From the NCBI GenBank assembly GCA_034670405.1, contig JAXDDX010000002.1, positions 4,559,501 to 4,623,500 of the forward strand: a stretch of 64,000 bases of DNA, given 5' to 3'. Both the position numbers and the translations under genes were made by a program. This DNA is from Hoplostethus atlanticus (Eukaryota > Chordata > Actinopteri > Trachichthyiformes > Trachichthyidae). Shown one piece after another: positions 53,800 to 64,000 of this stretch (the stretch's first letter is position 1; every line of letters begins with the position of its first letter). The notes under the pieces were generated by a model. It worked only from the letters and a program-made list of their open reading frames with translations. It ran no database searches and had not been told where the DNA came from.

Positions 53800-54789
53800 G
53801 CATGTGTACATTTTGTAGGTGCTTGCGTGTATGAGAGAACGGCTGTTTTCTCCTCAGTGAATTATGTAGACCGAGATGAGGGTGCAGGGCGGGGAGGATC
53901 CGTCAGTTACACAGCTTTTGAATTAGAAGGGTCAAGACAACGGACAGAGAGACACAGCCACATGACAGAGAAGGAGAGGATGAGAAAGGAGAGAGAGAAA
54001 GGGAAAGAAAGAGAGAGAGAGAGAGAGAGTGCACAAATCGCCAGGATTAGGAGGGAGGATTCGGGAATGGATTGGAGGAGGGACAATTGAGACCAAGAGG
54101 ATGAAGTAAAGGGGGAAAGAACATGATGAACGTGGTGGCGGAGAGAATGGGACAGGGTTTACAGGGTTTATGGTGTCTTAAAGTGAATTTTGATTGGTAC
54201 AATGAAAAATAGGAGGGATGGAAATGGAGAGAAAATCAGAAGCTAAAAAGAGAAGGGCGGAAAAGGGCAATGTGGAACCGAAGATGGAATTCCTTGCAGA
54301 GTTTGTCAGTAATGTGCAGATCTGCCTCCTCCTGTAGCAGAAATACCCACCTGCTAATTATGAGTAATTACTCCAATAGGCTGTGATTAGCAGGCACGGA
54401 GCCATTTCTGTGTGGAACAGTGGGGGCTTTATCACTCTGTGGCTGACACACACACACACGCACACACACACACACACACTGGTTATTTTTGGTACAGTGC
54501 ATTTTTAAAAACTGTTATGTTTGTGAAGTGTACAGTACCTGACAGGCGACAGGTGGCATTTCAGGCATTCACACCTGTGTTTCAAGTACTGCAGATGTAA
54601 TGAGGACTTTTGATTTACTTCCTTTCTGTTTTTCTTTTCCTGTTCTTGACTTCCCCATGTCCTCATCCCCCTCCTTCTCAACCTTCTTCATATTTCCCTC
54701 AATTCTTTTCCATTGTTCCTCCTTTTATTCCTCTTGCCAATGGCTGCCTCCCTCCCTCTCTCTTCCCCCTGCTGTCTCACTATCTGCAG

Positions 54790-54964
54790 GTATTGGTCAG
54801 GGTGTGCCAGTGGTGGCTCTGATCGTAGAAGGAGGTCCCAATGTGATCTCCATAGTGCTGGAGTACCTCAGGGATACGCCTCCTGTCCCTGTGGTGGTGT
54901 GTGATGGCAGCGGCAGAGCCTCTGACATCTTGGCCTTCGGACACAAGTACTCCGAGGAGGGAGG
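54790..54964 (+). CDS. trpm3: trpm3 exon e6
   Basis: This 175-bp exon completes an Arg codon and encodes [38 protein letters not shown] and [19 protein letters not shown], plus two bases of Gly. The segment V-L-VEGGPN-IS-VLEYL and [10 protein letters not shown] is the most conserved block of the TRPM N-terminus. The acceptor is ATCTGCAG and the donor is GG|GTATGA. The open frame upstream of 54790 is intronic pyrimidine-rich sequence and not part of the exon. Confidence 0.97.
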
Positions 54965-55961
<997 letters not shown>

Positions 55962-56228
55962 TAAACGGGAGATACGATGGATTCATCATTGGTGCAATTA
56001 TTACCCCATGTTTTATGTATGACATGCTATATTATGGATGTAAATGTATTCCGATGACGTTGGCGACCAAATGGCCTGCCCCTTGAGACTCCATAACCCT
56101 TTGGCAGTATTTATTACAAGACACAGCAGTGGCTGTCACACACATCCCTCTCTTCTGGAGTGGAGTCTGAGTCCCTTCAGAGCAATGTCAGTCATACGAA
56201 AAAGACCTCTGGTTAATGCTGTTACATG

Positions 56229-56229
<1 letters not shown>

Positions 56230-56276
<47 letters not shown>
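56230..56276. repeat. (GT)n microsatellite
   Basis: A 47-bp run about 0.5 kb after exon e7. Confidence 0.95.
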
Positions 56277-56278
<2 letters not shown>

Positions 56279-58716
56279 CTGCCACATTGGTCTGTATGGC
56301 AGGCAATAGCACAGGTCACAAAGCCGTTGTGACACAGTTACTATAAGAAAAGTTTTTTAAAAGGTTTAAAACATCGAAGCACACACACACACACACACAC
56401 ACACGCATACATACACACACATATACACACACCGCTCCAATTTTGAGGTGCCTCTAAGTGCAGCCCCAGTCACTGTCTGTTTCTAATGTGATGAGTAACA
56501 CATCCTCTATTATGCACCAAACAAACAGCTTGTAGGTCTTAGCTGAGCTCTGCAGCAATATTAGCTTATTTACCACTTGGCTGCTCTCGCCTCAACTCAG
56601 CTTGAACATAGCATAGATGTCCTTTTCAAGGGAGGGAAATATTTGCCAGATCAGTGACTGTTAACAATTTTGCCGCGAGTGGCATTTTGCTAATAAATTT
56701 GTAATTAGCAGCATACACGCAGACAGGCCTCTTTTTATCAAGGCTTCTGGAGGAGAAGTGCTGAGCTAGAAACTCGTTTTTCATTTGGAAACAGAATGTC
56801 TTCGATGGTATAAGATGACGTGAGCTGGTATTTAAGTGATAGTCTTCCTTAGTAGTAAAAAACAAAAAATGTGTTTGAATTATTATCATAATAAGTCACA
56901 CAACCAAAAAACAAAACAAAAGCATGGGCACACGCAAACCCCACACACACAGACACACACACATAAATACAATGGTTTTATGTGGTGTTTTGCAGCCAGT
57001 ACAACATTGGTTAGGGTTGTGGCACGTGTAAGTGGATTAATTGCATCCTCAGTGGGGTTGATTGATGCTCACACTGATGCATCTCGTGAACACAACTCAC
57101 CCGACCAGAACAGTGGGCTGTGAATCATTCAGCAGCTGTAGAGTCCAGATAATCTGATACGCAGGAGACGTAGCCTCTCTCTGAACTAACAAAACTGGTC
57201 ACCACTGCCATACTGAACAAAGGAACAAAGCAAGGGTGGATGCATTGATCACCACTATGGAAGTTCCCCAACCCGGCTTTACTCTTGCACTGACACTGCA
57301 CCATCTCCCCAACCTTTCATTTTGTTTTGTGATACCCTATTGATCCACAAAGGAGAAATTCATCTTTTCGCTTGCCCTCCATCCCACAACGCCAATTGCC
57401 AATGTAAAAACACGATCAATCCAATGTCTATCAAGGTGATAAAACATTTAGAGTACACTCAGTGACATTGTGTTAATAATGTATTCTGCAGAAACGATCC
57501 TCGTCCATTCACGTTCATCGCAGTCATTAGTGCTCATGTACTATGCAGAGAGTCTCCGAAAGCCAAAGTTAATTCTGGTTGGAGCAGAGAGAGAGAAAGA
57601 GACAGGGGGAGAGAGAGAGAAATAGGGAGAGAGAGAGAGAGAGAGAGATCCCTGTATAATCCCACTCTCTGCTGCCTGAGACCTTCCTATCTCTCTCACA
57701 GAGGTGGTTTCACCAGCCAACAAGCAACATCCTATTCATCAAGCTGACAGACAGCACAGGGGTTCCTCCTCAGTCGCTCACGGATACCCAGGGATTGGAG
57801 ATTCACCAGGGACTGGGGGAAGGGGGATGACTGCAGGGGAATAAGGGAAATGTGAGAGTGAGACAGAGAGAGTGACAACAACAGTGTGTGCGGTGTGTGT
57901 GTGTGTGTATCTGAGTGCGTGCCAGTATGACTGTGCATGGGCATCCCTGCTTTCATTTTGCTCTCTGAAAGAGGGAGAGAGAGGGTGTGTGTGTCTATTT
58001 GAAAGGAGGAGGAAGCGAAAGGCCTCTTCCTGATTTTATCTTATTTTCAGCACGGTGGTTTATTCATGTTTTGTGCTCCAGTTATTTCCATGTTGCCTCT
58101 GTTTTGTTCATCAGGCTGTTTATGCTTTTTATCAAGAGGCTATACATGTGCTGCAATATTTGTGTGTGTGTGTGTGTGTGTGTGTGTTTGTGTTATAGCC
58201 AGTGCTGCTTCAACACCCCTATCAAGTGTCCATTGCAGTTAAGAATAGCCCCAGTTATCTGCTTTAATGTTTTCATGTGGTCTAATTTAGGAGAGCTCTG
58301 GCTCGTTTCCCTGCGAAGAAATCCCTTCTGGTAGATAACAGACTGGTAGTATGAATCAGAAGGAGCAGGGAAAATAATAACATGGCCAATATTTGCAAAA
58401 TAATGTGTTCAAAATGTGAAAACAATCAAGCTAATCCTGCAGTATTGTGCAGGCTCTTGAGCTATAGATGCAGATGACGTGTTATGTTCCTATATAGAGG
58501 AACATTATATTCCTTTATATTAATACTAAGCATGTGTGTGTGATAGGGGTAATTATCTTTCCCATTTCTGATCATCACACAGCTTGTCTCTTTTATCCCT
58601 CCCTCCCTCTTCCCCGCTGTGCAGTCTCATATAAATGTCAAACAAGCACCCTGAAAAGACTTTAGCTTTCAGAAGTAATAGTTTCTTAAAATATTACCAG
58701 GGCCTCGTTGTCACAC

Positions 58717-58751
<35 letters not shown>

Positions 58752-59331
58752 CTCCCTCCAGTGAGGAGGATGCAAGATAAGTGTCCTGGTATCTCCCGGC
58801 TTGCTATGAATAATTGAGTGTAGAATAGGCCTTATATGTTTAATTTGGATTAATTATTGAGGATGAACCACCAACCCACAATGTTCCTCCGCCTCTGTGA
58901 CAAGAGAGACCAAGAACGAGTAGGAGGAAGAGAGAGAGAGAAAGAGTTACTGAAAGGGACAATGGAAATGAGAGAGAGAGAGAGAGAGAGAGAATAAATG
59001 TGTGCAAGAGATGCAGAAATGAGTGTGAGCCAGAAACAGAGAAACAGAGAGCAGGGACGAGAGAAGGAGATGTCTTTGCTTGATTATCAGCAGGGCAGTT
59101 TATCAATTTAAAATTTCATGAGTACAGTTTCTGCCTCAAACTGTTATTTCCGTCTGTCCTCTGTTGTGCTTGTTATGCTGAAGACTGTTGGTTAATGTGT
59201 TGCTCAGAAAGCAACACAGTACCCATCTAAATGTTTTATACCGCCATTCACCAAGTGTGTGTGTGTGTGTGTGTCTAGTATAATGTAGTCATCAGTATGA
59301 GCCCATGCACGATTTAGTGTGTGTGGTGGTA

Positions 59332-59364
<33 letters not shown>

Positions 59365-60361
59365 GGGGGGGGTCTTTGCCTGTTAAATGAAGATTAATGT
59401 TTTCCAATCAGCTTGACCCACTGCAGCGTGAAGAACAGTTTTCTGATCCTCTAAGCATGTAGCTCAGTCTCTCTTGGTATGCAGCCATGCTCAAAGAGAA
59501 TCCAGTCACTGCCTCTTCCTCTTTAGTTTTTCAACAGTAAACCTTCCTCCTGCCCCTCTCTCTCCTTCGGCTCCTTTGCTCCGTGCACTCTTTCCTCTTT
59601 CCTGCCTGTCTATGTTAGCATCTTCTTTCTGCCTCTGCTTCCATTCCTCTCCCTCTCCTTATCGCGCTACTCTTTTCTTCCCTCCTCTCCTCTTGTCAAC
59701 AAAGAGATAGAGTGTGACAGACACGAGCCAATGCCCTGTCTCTCACATCTTGACCCCTGAGGTGATGAGTGTCGGTGTAGAGGCAGAGAAATGTCAAGTG
59801 CATTCAGCCCAAATGGTTGAAAGCATCTCAGAAAGCATCTCAACCGCTAACTGAAAAATAATTATCATGAAATGCAATGAAATTGTGGGAGTAAAATAAG
59901 ATATATAAGGTGATGAGATGGGAGAGTTTTGAGCCACAGCGTTTACGCCGAGGGCAATAATAAACAATGCGGTTATGTTTAACCTTTGCAGGCTTCGTTA
60001 AACATTGACCTGCAGCGTCTTATTTGCTTCACAATAAGTACTCGAGAGCCTTTTTTCTCCTACAACATGATAAAAATAGATGGGCGAGTAACTCTCTCTC
60101 CTTTTACCTTTGCATATCCTTACTGATGCCTCCATAGGACTCTTGAGATTGAATTAACAACCTCCCATTGTCGTAGAGGTTGTGCTGGTCAGCCGCCATG
60201 TGGCAGTGTCTCTGCGCATCTCCACAGGGTCACCTTGGGGGTATGATTGAAGGAAGGGAAGAGGGGAGAGAGAAATAGGGAGGAGGAGGGGAAGAAAGGG
60301 GAAGGTAATGGAGGAGGTGGCATAGCATGTCAGCAGGGGGGCTGTTGTGAGAAAGAAAAAC

Positions 60362-60445
60362 GGGGCGGGGGGGGTGGCAAAACTACGGTGGGTGAAAGAA
60401 AGAGAGGAAGAAAAAGAAGAGATCCTGGTGGGGGGGGGGGGGGAG
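60362..60445 (+). repeat. G-rich patch, G-quadruplex candidate on + strand
   Basis: Runs GGGG, GGGGGGGG and a 14-base G run (60431-60444) occur with short separators. This can form G-quadruplexes in the + strand and thus in the trpm3 intron RNA. Confidence 0.6.
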
Positions 60446-60500
60446 GAAAAGGAGAGACCTCAGGAGAGAAGGGAGAATCTGATTTAATCATCATCCTTTC

Positions 60501-60502
<2 letters not shown>

Positions 60503-60560
<58 letters not shown>

Positions 60561-60587
60561 TGGTGTGTGTGTGTGTGTGTGTGTGTG
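60503..60587. repeat. (TG)n microsatellite with one interruption
   Basis: A pure TG run at 60503-60559, then CTG and another TG run to 60587. Confidence 0.95.
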
Positions 60588-60847
60588 GAAGCAGCAAGGG
60601 AATTCACTGTAATGATAAGTACAGGGTATGATAAACAAGTGGCCACGCTAGGATTTTGTACTGATTGGGTAAAATTGGGCTCACACATAAGTATTGCCAT
60701 GACACAAATAGGTGCATGATCTCTCTCCCCCTCTCCCCCTCTCCCCCTCTCTCTCTCTCATATTGATTGGGCAATTCCTGAATTGATCCTGTTTGATATC
60801 ACAGCTTTGCCTAAGTTTGACCTTTTTAGATTGGGTATATAAACAAA

Positions 60848-60850
<3 letters not shown>

Positions 60851-60882
<32 letters not shown>
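60851..60882. repeat. (AC)16 microsatellite
   Basis: A perfect 32-bp run, inverted relative to the TG run at 60503. Confidence 0.94.
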
Positions 60883-60884
<2 letters not shown>

Positions 60885-61006
60885 TTAGATAATTGCATTT
60901 CATGTGTGTTCAACAGATGGCTCACTAAATGTGTTGTTAACATCTATTAAAGTGAATGCAGGGATGCATTCTGGCCAGTAATCTAGCCACTAGCCACAGC
61001 ATCCAG

Positions 61007-61008
<2 letters not shown>

Positions 61009-61045
<37 letters not shown>
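61009..61045. repeat. (AC)n microsatellite
   Basis: A 37-bp run. Confidence 0.94.
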
Positions 61046-61047
<2 letters not shown>

Positions 61048-61442
61048 TGACATGTACATTACAGAACTCACAAAGACATGGCAGCAACTCAATGGTGTCC
61101 ACATGACCATGGAAACCTTGATCAATCTTGTCACATCCCATTGCACATCCCATTTCACCTGGAGAAAACCCTTTTCTATTACAGATATACATGCACACAC
61201 CACACACACACACACACACATAAACACACTTGCTCATATTATCAGTGATTGCACTTGTATGCATGACACGGGTCTGAGGCATTATGTGGTCTCCCTCTTT
61301 ACTTGACTGAGGGAGGAGTCAACGTGCCATCAGCACATGGTGTAGAAATGACAAACGAGCCAACTTAATAGGTCCTATAAATCACTAATGTGAATTGAAT
61401 TAGTTTTGTGCCACTGGATTGTGTTAAGAGATGAGGGGGGGG

Positions 61443-61444
<2 letters not shown>

Positions 61445-61515
<71 letters not shown>
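61445..61515. repeat. (GA)n microsatellite
   Basis: A perfect 71-bp run preceded by a G run (61436-61445). It is the longest pure purine tract in the window. Confidence 0.97.
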
Positions 61516-61518
<3 letters not shown>

Positions 61519-62413
61519 GGTTAGCCTACAACATTGCACCATAGCCCAAGGGAGAGCAGCAACAACGGCAGCAGATTCCTGGAGCTCTATAAAATGAAGC
61601 CATTTATAGGGGGGAGATGGGACGGGAGATGGGCTGCAGGGAGGGAACGTAGGGAAGAGAGGGATGAGTGGAGGGAAGGGATTAGAGGAATAGATTTATT
61701 ACCCCGTGTACGGTGTCTTTAGCTTATCAGGCATTCCGAACACGCAGTCTCCCATACATGGCTCATGGATCAAGGTGACCTTCACACGTACACACATGCA
61801 CACACACACACACACACATACACATGCACATGCACACATACGCATGGAGAGCTGCCCGCTTTCCTTTCAGCCGACTTTGGTTTCCCTCCATTGCACCAAT
61901 TAGTTAATTTCACACAGGACATAGAAAATGCAGCTAAAAGACTCCACAAATGAAGAAAATATCACAGCTAATCCAAAATATCACAAAAAAACACACAGCA
62001 CAGCCAAAAAAAAACAGCAAAAGAAAAAGACAACAAAAAATGTTCACGAGCAACAGAGAGCTCTTACTCTCAGGTCTTCTGTTGATCCCCTATCAACGAA
62101 TTATCTTATTCCCTCCTTACAGTGAACAAGCTGCATGTAATTTTCTCTACATGAGGCAAGAGAGGATAGAGGAGAGTCCATAGAGGAGAATGCATTATAG
62201 TGGCTCTCCTCTCCTCTCCTCTCCTCTCCTCTGCAGCAGCTTAGAGTTTTAATCCATCAAATGAATGAGCTCTCTCTTTTCTTTATGCTAAAAGCCTAGA
62301 CACATTCCCAGAAATAAGGTCACTTTCAAACTGTCTGCCTTGTATTAAATGAATGTACCTGTTTCTCCGTGCCTCTCCATCTCTTTGTCTGTCTTTCTTT
62401 TGCAATCTCTCAG

Positions 62414-62486
62414 ATTACAGTTTTCCGGATGGGGTCGGAAGGTCACCAAGACATTGACCTTGCCATTCTCACTGCACTGCTCAAAG
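62414..62486 (+). CDS. trpm3: trpm3 exon e8 (last exon seen)
   Basis: This 73-bp exon encodes [19 protein letters not shown] and TALLK plus one base of Gly. The motif [22 protein letters not shown] is conserved in TRPM1/3 and begins the helical part after the SLOG-like region. The acceptor is TCTCTCAG and the donor is G|GTAGGA, followed at once by GT and GCGT repeats (62492-62550). The next exon, expected to begin by completing the Gly codon, lies beyond the window or was not found in the remaining 1.5 kb. Confidence 0.95.
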
Positions 62487-62491
62487 GTAGG

Positions 62492-62492
62492 A

Positions 62493-62535
<43 letters not shown>

Positions 62536-62550
62536 TGTGTGTGTGTGTGT
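62492..62550. repeat. (GT)n(GCGT)n(GT)n repeat next to splice donor
   Basis: GT steps, then about eight GCGT units (62504-62536), then GT steps. The repeat begins about six bases after the donor of exon e8. Confidence 0.95.
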
Positions 62551-63456
62551 TTGAGTGGATCAGTGCCTTACACTTCACCGTCGCCCTCCAGGGATTTCTC
62601 TGCGCTGTTATTTTGGAAGTTGTATAAAAGCAGGATCATATCATTTCAGAAAGCATTCCTTTCACTGTCCCGATTTTAGGTTTATATTCACTAAAAGCAT
62701 ACGGTATGCTTTTACTTTTACAATGCATAGCTCAAGACACAAGGAACAAACCACTTTGCTGCCAGCTATTAAAGCCATGCACTACCTGTGCTGGTTAAAC
62801 CCCCATATCACAGCACAACATCTGCAGAAGAATCGATCAGCATGGCCACAGCTGCTTATTAGCTCAGTGGCCACAGAGAAACAAAATAGCAGGAAGGTGC
62901 TACATCACAATTTTTCATCCATCTCTTGTGCAAATGCTCACATAGTGGCCAGCAGTCTGAGCCTGAAGTACCTTATCTCTCCATGTATCGAGTTGTATCA
63001 CGTCACGCAGCCATTCAGTGGCATTACGATAGTAGGCTCCTATCTACCTATCTGTGTTGACCTACCCACCAGTCCAACGCCTGCAGAATAATAAATCGCC
63101 ACAGCACAGACTTTAGTCATGACAGAGGAAGAGGAAGACATACAGAAGCTGCAGGTTCTCAATTCCCCTACTGTAAAAATCGTTACACAATTACCATTAA
63201 GGGGAATGAATAGGAGAAAATGTTGGAGAATAGAGAAAATAGAGTTATAAAATGTCTCCAGTGCAGAGGAAGCAATTAAACTCAATTCTCACGTGCCCTA
63301 CTCCTACCCTTCCACCCCAACCCCCCACGCCCTCCCTTCCTGTTGTGTCCCACCCCCCCCCCCCATCCCCCTGGTTGTTTTGTAGCCTATATTGATCATT
63401 GTGGCACTTGTTTCTTGTAGGAATATGAAGCTAACTGGCCCCACTGGAATTTGCAT

Positions 63457-63457
<1 letters not shown>

Positions 63458-63507
<50 letters not shown>
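63458..63507. repeat. (CA)25 microsatellite
   Basis: A perfect 50-bp run. Confidence 0.96.
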
Positions 63508-63509
<2 letters not shown>

Positions 63510-63614
63510 CACACACACTTATAGAGATGAACAGTGAGTCCCAAGGGTCTGCTTTGCAATCCACAGCAGATGATTGACTATCTCAGGAACTGCTCCTTAG
63601 AGAAACATTTTATT

Positions 63615-63616
<2 letters not shown>

Positions 63617-63652
<36 letters not shown>
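63617..63652. repeat. (AG)18 microsatellite
   Basis: A perfect 36-bp run. Confidence 0.95.
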
Positions 63653-63654
<2 letters not shown>

Positions 63655-64000
63655 GCTCAGATTCTCCATAATTCATATGTAGCAGTATGTTGAGATGCAC
63701 GATTTATCTATCACTTTGTCATCTCTATCTTCATCTTAAACTCTCTTTCTCATACACGTCCCACTCCTATGTATTCTGTTACACCCTGTCTGTTGATCTG
63801 TCCTTCATTTTGTCTCTTTTTTAGCCGTTTATTTATTCATTACCTTCCAAATATATCAAAAAATCTGTCTGAAGCATGGCTCGAAGGAGAGGGAGAGAGA
63901 GCACGGTAGGAATCCTGTTGAAGTGAAATAAGAGAAAGGGAGAGAATACAATTAAAAAGGGGACATGGAACAGAAAGGAGGAAGGAAAAGAAGAGAGAGA

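Larger units (their letters stand above)
62487..64000 (+). other. trpm3: trpm3 intron after e8, incomplete
   Basis: The start of an intron that continues past the window. It contains GT/GCGT repeats at its beginning, a C run (63353-63364), an AC run and a GA run. An open frame of 178 codons at 62555-63091 has no recognised domain, acceptor or conserved motif and is not called. I see no further trpm3 exon. Confidence 0.78.

Noticed and set aside
54600..54789. Extension of exon e6 upstream in the same open frame
   Set aside because: The pyrimidine tract and ATCTGCAG show that this is the 3' end of the intron. The conserved protein continues directly from exon e5.
57334..57366. Third copy of the LINE-end block with TTGATCC and GAGAAATT
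   Set aside because: Only about 30 bases are similar, with no tail repeats, so it was not listed as a mobile element.

Overview
The window looks like teleost fish nuclear DNA. The evidence is vertebrate-style short exons with GT-AG introns, a very high density of (CA)n/(GT)n and (CT)n/(GA)n microsatellites, and fish-type non-LTR retrotransposon remnants (a CR1/L2 type and a Tx1 type). I cannot assign a species. The only protein-coding gene I can support is a 5'-central part of trpm3, on the + strand. Eight consecutive coding exons lie between 40025 and 62486 and join in a consistent frame at all seven junctions. They give 1,165 nt, or 388 codons plus one base, covering most of the N-terminal TRPM homology region of the channel. 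Earlier (isoform-specific) exons and the later exons for the ankyrin-like, membrane and C-terminal parts are not seen and should lie outside the window or be too divergent to spot by eye. Layout: 1-40024 contains no recognisable exon and is read as upstream or first-intron DNA. It holds a CR1/L2-type LINE fragment (2460-3545, minus), a decayed Tx1-clade LINE (about 19500-23265, minus), a LINE-like 3' end (17791-18020), and two L2-type 3' tails sharing 187 identical bases (26571-26757 and 37056-37242). The second of these ends in a perfect 29-bp inverted repeat (37464-37531). A diverged pair of about 90-bp sequences (8360-8449 and 13387-13477) is not explained by any family I recognise. 40025-62486 is the trpm3 exon-intron series. 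Its 8.8-kb intron between exons e5 and e6 carries a clear mir-204 hairpin on the same strand (mature 5p arm 47570-47591), matching the known vertebrate arrangement of mir-204 inside TRPM3. The e2-e3 intron holds a fold-back element with TA at both ends (42964-43148). 62487-64000 is the start of the next intron. How the parts relate: the trpm3 transcript would encode the cytosolic N-terminus of a calcium-permeable TRPM channel, and its intron would be processed to release miR-204. Everything else is repeats or unassigned non-coding DNA. I found no new gene system. The most interesting items are the intronic miRNA, the fold-back and inverted-repeat structures, the identical L2 tails, the diverged sequence pair and the microsatellites sitting at splice sites.
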